A DNA stretch of 64,000 nt from an uncultured bacterium (GCA_949297775.1 CASFTM010000004.1:122852-186851); one strand, 5' to 3'. Shown: positions 33,168 to 42,118, counted from the first letter of the stretch. Numbers and translations: made by a program. The notes: a model not told the origin generated them from the sequence alone.

Positions 33168-33866
33168 ATGCCCTGCTTTGCCAAAAACATCCGTTTCGTC
33201 TGTTTTGACGCAGACGACACCCTTTGGAAAAACGAAGAGTTTTACCGTTCCGTCGAACAGCGGTTTGCCCGGCTTCTTTCGGACCAAATGCCGCCGGAAC
33301 AAGCGGTGGAAGAACTCTTTCAAACGGAAATGGACAACTTGCCCGTATTCGGCTACGGGGCAAAAAGCTTTACGCTTTCTATGTTGCAAACGGCGCTGCA
33401 CTTTCTGCCGGAAGACCGGGCCGCCGCGGCCGCCAAAGAGATTTTGCAAACCGGCAAAGAACTTATCCTCCACCCGGTAGAAGTTTTGCCGGGCGTTACA
33501 CCGACGCTAGAAAAACTGGCGGGGAAATATCATTTGTCCGTAGTTACCAAGGGCGACTTGCTGGACCAAGAAAGAAAGCTGCAAGATTCGGGCCTGCTTC
33601 CCCTTTTTAACCACGTGGAAATCGTAAGCGACAAGACTCCCACCGCATACCGCGCCCTTTTTGTACGCTTGGGAGCCAAACCGCAGGAAGTATTAATGGT
33701 GGGGAACTCCCTAAAATCCGACATTTTCCCCGCGTTGGAAGCGGGTGCGCAAGCCGCTTACCTGCCTTGTGCGTGCAACTGGAAACACGAAGAAAGCGAA
33801 GAACCGGAAAACCCGCCCTATTTAAAAATTACCGCACTGCCGGACTTGCTTCCCGTTTTGTTATAA
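33168..33866 (+). CDS. HAD-superfamily hydrolase
   Basis: The 232-residue protein starts at the ATG at 33168 behind GGAG; a longer frame through the alaS promoter region was rejected. Motifs are CFDADDTLWKNEEF (nucleophile Asp), VVTKGDLLDQ (Thr, motif II), a Lys in SDKTP and VGNSLKSD (motif III). The DADDTLW form resembles YjjG/GS1-type nucleotide or sugar phosphatases. It heads a plus-strand cluster with a membrane protein, a lipid kinase and a nuclease; the substrate is unknown. Confidence 0.8.
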   Translation: MPCFAKNIRFVCFDADDTLWKNEEFYRSVEQRFARLLSDQMPPEQAVEELFQTEMDNLPVFGYGAKSFTLSMLQTALHFLPEDRAAAAAKEILQTGKELILHPVEVLPGVTPTLEKLAGKYHLSVVTKGDLLDQERKLQDSGLLPLFNHVEIVSDKTPTAYRALFVRLGAKPQEVLMVGNSLKSDIFPALEAGAQAAYLPCACNWKHEESEEPENPPYLKITALPDLLPVLL

Positions 33867-33867
33867 T
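33862..33867 (+). promoter_or_regulatory. Internal promoter candidate
   Basis: TTTTGTTATAAT at the end of the HAD gene gives a TGN-extended -10 about 14 nt before the ATG of the next gene. It overlaps the HAD stop codon. Confidence 0.5.
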
Positions 33868-33880
33868 GGGAAAGGAGAAA

Positions 33881-34231
33881 ATGATGAATAAAATTTTTGG
33901 ATATTTATTGGTTTGCGCCGGGCTGTTGCTGGTGTTTTTTGCGTTAATTGGAATGTATAAAGTATTTGTAAACGGAAATGCCGTCATGCCTATCGTACAG
34001 CTGGCGGATATGCAGTTAAATACGGCTTACGGGCCCGTCGTTATACCGATGAAAAGCCTGTCCGCCGTGGTAAACCTCATGCTGTTTGCGTTGTTTATGG
34101 CGTTTTTGTTGTCCGCCGGCGCGAAAGTGGCGGGAGTGGGCAACGGGTTCTTAAAAGCCGAGCGTATTTACGATGCGCTGCGCGAAAACCCCTCCGCCCT
34201 GCAAAATAAGGAACAAGTGAATAAATTATGA
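33881..34231 (+). CDS. Small membrane protein, two TM segments
   Basis: The 116-residue protein has no family I recognise. It starts MMNKIFGYLLVCAGLL; either of the two adjacent ATGs could serve after AGGAG, the second having better spacing. Hydrophobic helices lie at about 4-26 and 58-80, with a loop that contains PIVQLADMQ. The C-terminal tail is charged (LKAERIYDALRENP). Its stop overlaps the lipid-kinase ATG (ATGA). The context suggests an envelope role but nothing more specific. Confidence 0.75.
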   Translation: MMNKIFGYLLVCAGLLLVFFALIGMYKVFVNGNAVMPIVQLADMQLNTAYGPVVIPMKSLSAVVNLMLFALFMAFLLSAGAKVAGVGNGFLKAERIYDALRENPSALQNKEQVNKL

Positions 34232-35118
34232 AACTGCTTTTTATTTTAAACCCGCACAGCGGAAAATTGAACGGCGACCCAGATAAAATCGCGGCGATTG
34301 CCTCCGCCATACAGCTGAACTTTCCAGGCGCGGATATGCGCTTGACCCAAGCCCCCGGCCACGCCACGGAACTGGCGCGCCAAGCCGCCCAAAACGGCTA
34401 CGCGGCCGTGGCCGCCATCGGCGGGGACGGCACGATTAACGAAACCGCCCGCGGGCTGATAGGCGCCAACACCGCCCTGGCGGTACTTCCAAACGGCTCC
34501 GGCAACGGCTTTGCGCGGGAGCTGGGCATGCCGCTTTTACTGCAGGAAGCGTTGCCCCGCCTGCAGAAACCGCGCCCGGCTAAATGCGATGTGGGGCGCG
34601 CCAACGGAGAGTTGTTTTTAAATTTAGCAGGCGTCGGCATAGAGGCCGACATCGCCTGGCAGTTTATGGAGCAAGGCAAATCCGGCAACCGCGGCAAATG
34701 GCCTTACTTTAAAATTGGTGCCAAAGCCGCTTTTTCCTACCGGCCCAAAACTCTCCGCGTGCAAACCGACAACGAACCGGAACGAACGCTTGCGCCGCTT
34801 ACCTTGGTGTTTGCCAACGGGCGCCAATACGGAAGCAACTTTAAAATCGCCCCGGAAGCCAGCCTGACGGACGGAGAATTGGATATGGTTGCCGTGTGGA
34901 ACGCGCCCAAATGGAAGCTGGCCTTAGCGGCGCCGGCCTTCTTTACGGACCATTGGCGCCCGTTTGGGCTTACCCAAACAACGCGCGTCAAACGCGCGCG
35001 CATCACCCTGCCGGGGGAAATCGTCTACCACCTGGACGGCGAACCGCGCAAAACGCAAAACACATTGGAAATTGCTATAGAACCGGCCGCTTTAAACGTC
35101 TGGCGGCCCTGTTTATAA
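34228..35118 (+). CDS. Diacylglycerol kinase-family lipid kinase (YegS/DagK-like)
   Basis: The 296-residue protein has the DAGK catalytic domain: LFILNPHSGKLNGD at the N-terminus, AAIGGDGTINETARG (near 69) and LPNGSGNGFARELG (near 92). A C-terminal beta-sandwich has HLDGEPRKT. Family members phosphorylate diacylglycerol or other lipids, or sphingoid bases, at the membrane. It is coupled to the 33881 membrane protein by a 4-bp overlap and lies 1 bp before the nuclease gene. Confidence 0.85.
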   Translation: MKLLFILNPHSGKLNGDPDKIAAIASAIQLNFPGADMRLTQAPGHATELARQAAQNGYAAVAAIGGDGTINETARGLIGANTALAVLPNGSGNGFARELGMPLLLQEALPRLQKPRPAKCDVGRANGELFLNLAGVGIEADIAWQFMEQGKSGNRGKWPYFKIGAKAAFSYRPKTLRVQTDNEPERTLAPLTLVFANGRQYGSNFKIAPEASLTDGELDMVAVWNAPKWKLALAAPAFFTDHWRPFGLTQTTRVKRARITLPGEIVYHLDGEPRKTQNTLEIAIEPAALNVWRPCL

Positions 35119-35119
35119 T

Positions 35120-35614
35120 ATGGCCCGGAGAAGAAGAAAACCCGCGTTTCGCCTCAGCCGCCGCGCCAAATTTTGGGCGTCGCTCATCGCGGCGTGTATT
35201 TTATATTTAATGCAACAACAAGGCAAACCGCTTACCCGCACCGGCCCGGTGGAAAACGGGGACCTCTTGCGCGATGTATCCGTCGCGTCCGTATACGACG
35301 GGGATACCTTTAAAATCAACTTAAACTGCTCCTTTGCCGTGTATTGCGAAAAAGTCCCCGTGCGCGTGCGCGGCGTAGACTGCCCGGAAATAAAAGGCAA
35401 AACTCCCCAAGAAAAAGCCCTGGCCCAACAGGCCAAGGCGTTTACAAAAAAATTCCTGTCCCGCAAGCCCATTACGCTGACGGACTGCGGACGGGACAAA
35501 TACTTCCGCCTGCTCTGCGGCGTTACCAACGCCGGCGGGCAGGACCTGGCGGAAGAACTCATCCGCCGCGGGCTGGGATATGCTTACGACGGCGGAACAA
35601 AGAAAGCCTGGTAA
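35120..35614 (+). CDS. Membrane-anchored staphylococcal nuclease-like protein
   Basis: The 164-residue protein begins with a very basic stretch (MARRRRKPAFRLSRRAK), then one hydrophobic helix (about 20-33). The SNase domain has VYDGDTFKI (metal Asp), VRVRGVDCPE (Arg and Glu equivalents of Arg35 and Glu43) and DKYFRLL (Arg87 equivalent), followed by ELIRRGLGYAY. All catalytic positions are kept. It probably degrades nucleic acid outside the inner membrane. The start follows the lipid-kinase stop by 1 bp. A TATAAT just before the ATG is likely fortuitous. Confidence 0.85.
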   Translation: MARRRRKPAFRLSRRAKFWASLIAACILYLMQQQGKPLTRTGPVENGDLLRDVSVASVYDGDTFKINLNCSFAVYCEKVPVRVRGVDCPEIKGKTPQEKALAQQAKAFTKKFLSRKPITLTDCGRDKYFRLLCGVTNAGGQDLAEELIRRGLGYAYDGGTKKAW

Positions 35615-35692
35615 CCAAACCGCACCGCCGGGAAGGCCTCTGCCGGTTCATTTACCGAGCATTTCCCCCGCCCGGGCACGCGGTTTCCCGCC

Positions 35693-36232
35693 CTATTTGC
35701 CGTGGATACGGTACCACTGCAAGGTGATAATTGTTTTGGCGTCGGTAATTTCGCCTTTTTCTATCATTTTATAGGCTTTTTCCAGCGGGAATTTTTGCAG
35801 GTTTAAAAATTCATCTTCGTCCGGCTGGTCCTTGCCGCGCGTGAGTTCCGTCGCCAAATACAGGTGCTGTTCCTCGTTGGAAAAAGCGTTGCACGGGTGG
35901 AAAACCATAATCTCTTTGAGCGATTTGGCGCTCAGCCCCGTTTCCTGCTTGAGCTCCGCACGGGCGCAAGCCAAAAAAGTTTGGCCTTTTTCGCGCTTGC
36001 CGGCCGGGATTTCCCAGGTGGCCTGGTGAATGGGGTAACGGTATTGCTGCACCAGGTAGACAAATCCGTCCTCCACCGGCAAAATGCCGCTTGCGCCGCG
36101 GTGGTCAAAATACAGCCGCGTGGACGTGTTGCCGTTTAGGAGTTTTACCTCGTCAAGCTTTACCCCCAATACGCCGCGGAACAGCGTTTTGGAAGAAATT
36201 TTTGTTTCTTTTAATTTACTATAATGTTTCAT
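35693..36232 (-). CDS. Nudix hydrolase, ADP-ribose pyrophosphatase-like, with altered Nudix box
   Basis: The 179-residue protein resembles NudF-type ADP-ribose pyrophosphatases: LYFDHRGASGILPVEDGFVYLVQQYRYPI (in two parts), then WEIPAGKREKG and the Nudix helix, then FHPCNAFSNEEQHLYLA. The Nudix box runs G-x5-Q-x7-A-E-L-x-Q-E-x-G-L. The consensus Glu, Arg and first Glu of the helix pair are Gln, Ala and Gln. Two of the helix acidic residues remain. Activity may be reduced or altered. A TGTTATAAG -10 ends 8 nt before the ATG and there is no ribosome binding site. It is divergent from dnaE. Confidence 0.8.
   Translation of the reverse strand: MKHYSKLKETKISSKTLFRGVLGVKLDEVKLLNGNTSTRLYFDHRGASGILPVEDGFVYLVQQYRYPIHQATWEIPAGKREKGQTFLACARAELKQETGLSAKSLKEIMVFHPCNAFSNEEQHLYLATELTRGKDQPDEDEFLNLQKFPLEKAYKMIEKGEITDAKTIITLQWYRIHGK
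36220..36225 (+). promoter_or_regulatory. Promoter candidate for dnaE
   Basis: TACTATAAT gives a -10 about 90 nt upstream of dnaE. It overlaps the first codons of the divergent Nudix gene. The leader contains a GGACCG/CGGTCC inverted repeat (36254-36278). Confidence 0.45.
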
Positions 36233-36316
36233 ATAAACATCTTATAACATTTTGGACCGTCCCGGTCCCGCGCGGTCCCCGCGCCCAGCCGCTGTTTGCA
36301 AAAGGATTTACCATTT

Positions 36317-39300
36317 ATGGCCCAATTCGTACAACTCCACAACCATACGGAATACTCGCTGTTGGACGGAATGCTGCGCGTATCGGAAAACCACAAGCCC
36401 TCCCGCTTTCTGCAAGGCCTCGCGGCGCAGGGCATACCGGCTATGGCTATTACCGACCACGGCAATATGTACGGCGCGCTGGATTTTTACGAAACGGCCC
36501 GCGCCGCCGGCATTAAACCCATTGTGGGGTGCGAATTCTACATCACCGAAGGCAAATATAACGAAAAAGATAGATCCCGCACCGGGCATTTAACTATCCT
36601 GGCCCGCAACCACGAAGGCTATTTGAATTTAATGAAACTCAATTCCTTGGCTTGGGTAAACGGTTTCTACTACCACCCCCGCATAGACAAGGAAATCCTG
36701 GCCCAACACAGCGGCGGGCTGTTGTGCCTGTCGGGCTGTTTGAAAGGCTTTTTATCCCAATATGTGCGCGAGGAAGGCGGCTTTGAAAAAGCCTGCCGGC
36801 TGGCGAAAGAATACGAAGACATCTTTGGCAAAGGCAATTACTATATTGAACTGATGGACCACGGCATCCGGGAAGAAATAGAAGCCCTGCCGCTTTTAAA
36901 AGATGTAGCCAAGCGGACGGGCATCCCGGTAGTAGCCACCAACGACTGCCACTACGAAAAGAAAGAAGACTGGGAAGCGCACGACGTACACGTCTGCATC
37001 GCTACGGGCAAAACGCTTAACGACCCCAACCGGATGAAAATGTCCCACGAGCTGTATTTTAAATCGCCCGAAGAAATGTACGCGCTCTTTTCCCATACGC
37101 CCGAAGCCTGCACCAACACCTTGGAAATTGCCGAAAAATGCAATTTGGAATTTCCCAAGCACGGGTTTATTTTGCCTAAGTTTGATATCCCGCCGGAGTT
37201 TCCCAATTCTGCCGAATACTTTAAAGATTTGTGCCGCAAAGGCCTGACCAAAAAAATGAACGGGCAGGTGCCGGATAACTATTGGAAGCAGCTGGAATAC
37301 GAATTTAACGTCATTATTACCATGGGGTTTGACTGTTACTTCCTAATTGTGCAGGATTTTATCAACTGGGCACGCGCCAACGGTATTCCGATAGGGCCCG
37401 GGCGCGGCTCGGGCGCCGGCTCCCTGGTGGCTTACAGTTTGGATATTACCCGCGTGGACCCCATTCAAAACAAACTGCTGTTTGAACGCTTTTTGAACCC
37501 GGACCGCGTGAGCATGCCGGACTTGGATATTGATATGTCCGACGCCGGGCGCGAACGCGTGATTGACTATGTGCGCGGCAAATACGGGCACGATAAAGTT
37601 TCCCAAATCATCACCTTCGGGACGATGAAAGCCAAACTGGCTTTAAAAGACGTGGCCCGGGCAATGGAAATCCCGGTGGCCGAGGCCAACCGCATTGCCA
37701 AAATGATTCCCAACGACCCCAAAATGACGCTGGAAAAAGCGTTGGAAATCAACGAACTGAAAAACGAAGTTGAAAAGAACCCCCAAAGCAAACGTTTGTT
37801 TGAAATGGCCCGCAAGATTGAAGGCTTAAAACGCCACACCGGCATCCACGCCGCCGGCGTGCTGATTACAAAAGAAGCCGTGTCCGAATACGTGCCGCTG
37901 GCCCGCGGCGCGCGCGACGCCATTACCACCCAGTTTGAAGGCGAACCCTGCTCCAACCTGGGGCTGTTAAAAATGGACTTTTTGGGCCTGCGCACGCTGA
38001 CGGTCATTGATAACGCCGAAAAAATGATCCGGGAGCGCCACGACCCCAATTTTGACATCAACAAAATTCCGCTGGACGATAAAAAAACTTACGATCTGCT
38101 CTGCGCCTGCAAAACACTGGGGATTTTCCAGTTAGAAAGCGGCGGCATGCGCGATTTAATCAAAAAGTTACAGCCCACCAAATTCAGCGACGTATCCGCC
38201 TTGGTGGCGCTGTACCGCCCCGGACCGATGGAATCGGGGATGATGGATATGTTCGTACGCCGCAAAAACGGACAGGAAAAAATCGTCTACGAAACGCCGT
38301 TGCTGGAAGAAACCCTCAAGGACACTTACGGCTGTATGGTGTACCAGGAACAGATTATGGAAATTTCCAAACGCCTGGGCGGCTTTACCCCCGGCGAAGC
38401 CGATACGCTGCGCAAAGCCATGGGGAAAAAGAAACTGGACGTAATGGAAAAATTCGGCAAAAAGTTTGTGGACGGCTGCCAGCAACACCATATTTCCGAA
38501 AAAATCGCCACCCACATTTACGAACAGATGAAAGCTTTCGCCGGATATGGGTTCAACAAATCCCACTCGTTTGCCTATGGGCTGGTGTCGTACCAAACCG
38601 CCTATTTAAAAGCCAATTACCCCATTGAATTTATGTGCGCCGCGCTGACCAACGAAATCGGGCACAACGCTATCGGCGCGGACGATAAAGAAAACAAAAT
38701 TGTTACCTACTTGGAAGAAGCCCGCAATATGGGGTTTGAAATTCTGCCGCCGGACGTGAACAAATCCCAGCCGGAATTTGCCGTGGAAAAAATTGGGGAT
38801 AAAGAATACATCCGCTACGCACTGGAAGCCATTAAAAACGCCGGTGAAGAAGGCTGTTTGTCCATTGTCCGCGAACGCGAAAAAGACGGTCCCTACAAAT
38901 CGCTGGAAGATTTATGCAGCCGCATTGACTTGTTCCAAGCCAACAAGAAAACGATTGAAAGTTTAACCAAAGCCGGCGCCTTAGACAGCACCGCCCCGGA
39001 CCAGGACCCCAAAATCACCCGCGCCAACATCTTGGCCAATATTGACAACGCCGTAGACCTGGCCCATCTGGTTGCCAAAGAAAAAGAAAAAAGCACCGGC
39101 AACCTGTTCGGCGATGATTTTTCGGCGGTGTTAAGCGTCAAGCAAAACGCACCCGTCATTGCCAAACCGTTAACGCAGAACGAACTGCTTAACTACGAAA
39201 AAGAAGTCTTGGGGCTGTTTTTCAGCGGGCATCCGATGTCCAAGTACCAAAACAACTTAGCCCAACTGCACTGCACGCCTATTATTGATATTTTGGAAGG

Positions 39301-39808
39301 CCGCGCCAGCGGGCGCTTGAATGTGTTGGGGATTATCACGCTGTTTAAAAAACGCCAAAACAAAAAGAAAGAAGAATGGGCCCAAATGGTAATAGAAGAC
39401 TGCACGGGCTCCATTATGGTCAACGCCTTTGCGCGCGCGTATGCCAATATGTCGCACAAACTGGCGCCGAATGCGATTTTAAACTTTTTGGGCGATATCC
39501 GCGTGGATGATGAGAGCGCCCGCATTGAACTGAACCTGCAGGACGTAAGCAGCGTGACGGATTTAATTTCCAACATCGCCAAAGAATTTACCATCCGCAT
39601 CCCAGCAGACTATTCCAAAAATAACCTGCAAAAACTAAAAAGCTATTTGGACATGACCCGCGGCACCACCACCGTGCTTTTGGAAGTGCCTTCCAAAGAA
39701 AATCCGGGCAAAATCCACCGTATCCGCACCAATAAGCGGATTTTGCTGCACAAGGGCCTGCTGGAATTTATTGAAAATACAATGGGCAACGCCTGGAGCT
39801 TTAAATAA
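36317..39808 (+). CDS. dnaE: DNA polymerase III subunit alpha
   Basis: The 1163-residue replicative polymerase starts at the ATG at 36317, 10 nt after AAAGGA; a TTG 21 bp upstream overlaps that site. The N-terminal PHP domain has LHNHTEYSLLDG and AITDHGNMYG. The polymerase palm has GPGRGSGAGSLVAY (near 364) and catalytic PDLDIDMSD (near 400). Later come the beta-binding and helix-hairpin-helix regions and an OB fold (ASGRLNVLGIITLFKKRQNKK, in parts). It is a DnaE1-type enzyme without an internal exonuclease. Its last 77 bp are duplicated at 40771-40847. Confidence 0.97.
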   Translation: MAQFVQLHNHTEYSLLDGMLRVSENHKPSRFLQGLAAQGIPAMAITDHGNMYGALDFYETARAAGIKPIVGCEFYITEGKYNEKDRSRTGHLTILARNHEGYLNLMKLNSLAWVNGFYYHPRIDKEILAQHSGGLLCLSGCLKGFLSQYVREEGGFEKACRLAKEYEDIFGKGNYYIELMDHGIREEIEALPLLKDVAKRTGIPVVATNDCHYEKKEDWEAHDVHVCIATGKTLNDPNRMKMSHELYFKSPEEMYALFSHTPEACTNTLEIAEKCNLEFPKHGFILPKFDIPPEFPNSAEYFKDLCRKGLTKKMNGQVPDNYWKQLEYEFNVIITMGFDCYFLIVQDFINWARANGIPIGPGRGSGAGSLVAYSLDITRVDPIQNKLLFERFLNPDRVSMPDLDIDMSDAGRERVIDYVRGKYGHDKVSQIITFGTMKAKLALKDVARAMEIPVAEANRIAKMIPNDPKMTLEKALEINELKNEVEKNPQSKRLFEMARKIEGLKRHTGIHAAGVLITKEAVSEYVPLARGARDAITTQFEGEPCSNLGLLKMDFLGLRTLTVIDNAEKMIRERHDPNFDINKIPLDDKKTYDLLCACKTLGIFQLESGGMRDLIKKLQPTKFSDVSALVALYRPGPMESGMMDMFVRRKNGQEKIVYETPLLEETLKDTYGCMVYQEQIMEISKRLGGFTPGEADTLRKAMGKKKLDVMEKFGKKFVDGCQQHHISEKIATHIYEQMKAFAGYGFNKSHSFAYGLVSYQTAYLKANYPIEFMCAALTNEIGHNAIGADDKENKIVTYLEEARNMGFEILPPDVNKSQPEFAVEKIGDKEYIRYALEAIKNAGEEGCLSIVREREKDGPYKSLEDLCSRIDLFQANKKTIESLTKAGALDSTAPDQDPKITRANILANIDNAVDLAHLVAKEKEKSTGNLFGDDFSAVLSVKQNAPVIAKPLTQNELLNYEKEVLGLFFSGHPMSKYQNNLAQLHCTPIIDILEGRASGRLNVLGIITLFKKRQNKKKEEWAQMVIEDCTGSIMVNAFARAYANMSHKLAPNAILNFLGDIRVDDESARIELNLQDVSSVTDLISNIAKEFTIRIPADYSKNNLQKLKSYLDMTRGTTTVLLEVPSKENPGKIHRIRTNKRILLHKGLLEFIENTMGNAWSFK

Positions 39809-39811
39809 CTT
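39735..39811 (+). repeat. 77-bp direct repeat, copy 1 (3' end of dnaE)
   Basis: This is the intact dnaE 3' end with the stop codon. It matches 40771-40847 at 74 of 77 positions. All three differences fall in third or silent first codon positions. Confidence 0.95.
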
Positions 39812-39896
39812 CCAAACACCCTCCTTGTTTTTTTGATTTTTCGCTATATACTATGTTTGAAGTTTCTGTATAACCAAAGAAATCCAAGGAGGAATT

Positions 39897-40760
39897 ATGA
39901 AGAAATCTGTGCTATTGGTGCTTGTCCCTTTTTTGCTGGCAGCGGGGCCCAATAATCTACCCGAACCCACCCCCAACACCCCGCAGAACAGCGCTACACA
40001 AGCCGCCGCACCGCAAAACACCTCTGATGAGGAGGTCGCCGGGACAACCCCTCTAATGATTGCCAGCAGAAAGAATGACATCAAAACCATACGCGCTTTG
40101 CTTGCACAAGGGGCCGATCCCAATGAAGCCAATGCCGAAGGCGGAACCGCGTTAATGCGGGCCAGCAGCTACGGCCATGCAAAAGCCGTTAAATTACTGC
40201 TTACAGCCGGAGCCAACCCTAATCAAATGACCTCTGACGGAGTAACACCCTTATTATTGGCCGCCTTGGACGGACATCTGAAAGTGATAAACCTTTTGCT
40301 GAAAGCCGGGGCCGACCCCTCAATTGGCATCACAAATGAAGATTATCCAGAAATCAATATGACTCCCTTAATGGGGGCCAGTATTAACGGACATACAAAA
40401 GTTGTAAAACGATTGCTGCAAGCCGGCGCTGAAACCCAAGTGGAAGATCCGCGCGGATATACGCCCTTAATCACCGCCAGCTTAAGCGGTTACACGGATA
40501 TCGTTAAACTGTTGCTGAAAGCCGGGGCGGACCCCAACGCAGAAGCAAGCTGTGGGTTTTCCGCTTTAATGGGAGCCAGTGCGGCTGGGAATACAAAAAT
40601 TGTTAAGCTGCTGCTCAAGGCCGGGGCAGATCCAACCCACGTAAACGAAAAGGGACAAACCGCTTTGCTGGCTGCCGAACGAAACGACCACCCGGAAATC
40701 GTCCGCCTGTTGGAGCAATACGGCGCCAAACGCGACTTTTTGATAATAGAGCTTTATTAA
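39897..40760 (+). CDS. Secreted ankyrin-repeat protein
   Basis: The 287-residue protein has a signal peptide (MKKSVLLVLVPFLLAAG) without a lipobox Cys, then a Pro/Asn/Thr/Ala linker and about seven ankyrin repeats from residue 45 on. Each has the TPLMxAxxxGHxxxVxxLLxAGAxPN pattern. Ankyrin solenoids bind proteins, so a periplasmic or secreted binding role is likely. AAGGAGG precedes the ATG. It lies between the two copies of the dnaE 3' end and is related to the 40919 gene, including its last repeat and AKR tail. Confidence 0.85.
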   Translation: MKKSVLLVLVPFLLAAGPNNLPEPTPNTPQNSATQAAAPQNTSDEEVAGTTPLMIASRKNDIKTIRALLAQGADPNEANAEGGTALMRASSYGHAKAVKLLLTAGANPNQMTSDGVTPLLLAALDGHLKVINLLLKAGADPSIGITNEDYPEINMTPLMGASINGHTKVVKRLLQAGAETQVEDPRGYTPLITASLSGYTDIVKLLLKAGADPNAEASCGFSALMGASAAGNTKIVKLLLKAGADPTHVNEKGQTALLAAERNDHPEIVRLLEQYGAKRDFLIIELY

Positions 40761-40770
40761 TAGCCCCGCC

Positions 40771-40847
40771 AGCGGATTTTGCTGCACAAGGGCCTGTTGG
40801 AATTTATTGAAAACACCATGGGCAACGCCTGGAGCTTTAAATAACTT
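40771..40847 (+). repeat. 77-bp direct repeat, copy 2 (detached dnaE 3' end)
   Basis: This detached fragment encodes the last 23 or so codons of DnaE including the stop, with no upstream gene body. It is followed at once by a strong hairpin that could be the original dnaE terminator. Confidence 0.95.
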
Positions 40848-40872
40848 TTCCCCCGCCGCCAGGCGGGGGAAA
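40847..40872 (+). terminator. Hairpin after the detached dnaE end
   Basis: An 11-bp perfect stem TTTCCCCCGCC/GGCGGGGGAAA has a GCCA loop. No T run follows, so termination is uncertain. Confidence 0.5.
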
Positions 40873-40918
40873 TTATGTATAATACCCTATAAAAATAATC
40901 ATTTCAGGAGATCTTTCT

Positions 40919-42118
40919 ATGTACAAAATGCTTTCCCTTTGTGCAGGAATGTTATGCTTATTGGCGTGCCAGCAGGAACCGGCGGAGAAACTCGCAGAAA
41001 AGACTCCGGCCCCCGACGCGCAGCAAACGGAGGAGGCCACCTCTTCCCCCTTTGAACAAGCGTGTATTTCCGGCGACGTGCATACCGTGCAAAAATTGCT
41101 TGGACAAGGGGCCAACCCCAATGCCGTATTTTCCGCCCAAAATACACCTCTCATGCGTGCCACGCTCTATGCGCAGCCCGACGTAGCAAAAGCCTTACTC
41201 CAAGCCGGGGCTAACCTAAATGCACAAGAAGAGAACGGCTGGACAGCGCTAATGATTGCCTGCCAAAACGGATATACCGAAATTGCACAGCTACTGCTCC
41301 AAGCCGGGGCAGCCCCCAATCTGCAAGCAAACGACGGCTGGACAGCACTAATGATTGCCTGCCACAACGGGTACACCGATCTTATCAACTTGTTGCTAAA
41401 AGCAGGGGCGAACCCCAATATACAGGAAAAAGACGGCTGGACCGGACTCATGCTGGCCGGCCAATACGGGCACACCGATATTGTGCGTGCGTTACTCCAA
41501 GCCGGGGCCAACCCCAATGTGCAGGCCTCAGCCAAAGAAACCGCCCTCATGCTTGCCAGCCAAAAGGGATTTGAAAGCGTTGTGGATTTGTTACTCCAAG
41601 CCGGCGCCCAGCCCGACCTGCAAGCAAATGCCGGAGAAACCGCCCTGGTTCTTGCCAGCCAAAACGGACACGAAAATATCGTGCGGCTACTGCTCCAGGC
41701 CGGGGCCAACCCCAATATAAAAACACAAGTCGGAGAAACCGCCCTCATGCTCACCAGCCAAAATGGACATGCCCGCATTGCCGGAATGTTACTTAAAAGC
41801 GGGGCAAACCTCAATACCGCCTCCAACGCCAAACAAACCGCTTTAATGTTTGCCAGTCAGGAAGGCGCTGCGGATATTGTGGAAACCTTGCTGCGGGCGG
41901 GAGCCAACCCCAATGCACAAGAAAAAGATGGCTGGACGGCCTTAAAACTAGCCGCCCTAAATGGGCATACGCAAATTGTAGAACGGTTGCTCCAAGCCGG
42001 GGCGGATCCCGCCCAGGCCAACGACGAGGGACAAACCGCTTTGTTTGACGCGGAACAAAATAACCACCCGGATATTGTCCGCCTGTTGCGGAAATATAAC
42101 GCCAAACGCGCCCAATAA
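40919..42118 (+). CDS. Ankyrin-repeat lipoprotein
   Basis: The 399-residue protein has a lipoprotein signal with lipobox LLAC (Cys16). From residue 45 it consists of about ten or eleven 33-residue ankyrin repeats, several nearly identical (LLLQAGANPNxQ, GxTALMLASQNGH). The DNA repeats at about 99-bp intervals, so copy number could change by recombination. It should sit on a membrane facing the periplasm or outside and bind proteins. CAGGAG precedes the ATG and TATAAT lies at 40878-40883. It has its own transcript and is longer than its neighbour paralogue. Confidence 0.88.
   Translation: MYKMLSLCAGMLCLLACQQEPAEKLAEKTPAPDAQQTEEATSSPFEQACISGDVHTVQKLLGQGANPNAVFSAQNTPLMRATLYAQPDVAKALLQAGANLNAQEENGWTALMIACQNGYTEIAQLLLQAGAAPNLQANDGWTALMIACHNGYTDLINLLLKAGANPNIQEKDGWTGLMLAGQYGHTDIVRALLQAGANPNVQASAKETALMLASQKGFESVVDLLLQAGAQPDLQANAGETALVLASQNGHENIVRLLLQAGANPNIKTQVGETALMLTSQNGHARIAGMLLKSGANLNTASNAKQTALMFASQEGAADIVETLLRAGANPNAQEKDGWTALKLAALNGHTQIVERLLQAGADPAQANDEGQTALFDAEQNNHPDIVRLLRKYNAKRAQ

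Noticed and set aside
35115..35120. TATAAT just before the nuclease gene as a promoter
   Set aside because: A start about 7 nt downstream would fall inside the coding region after the ATG. The gene is more simply read as part of the preceding operon.
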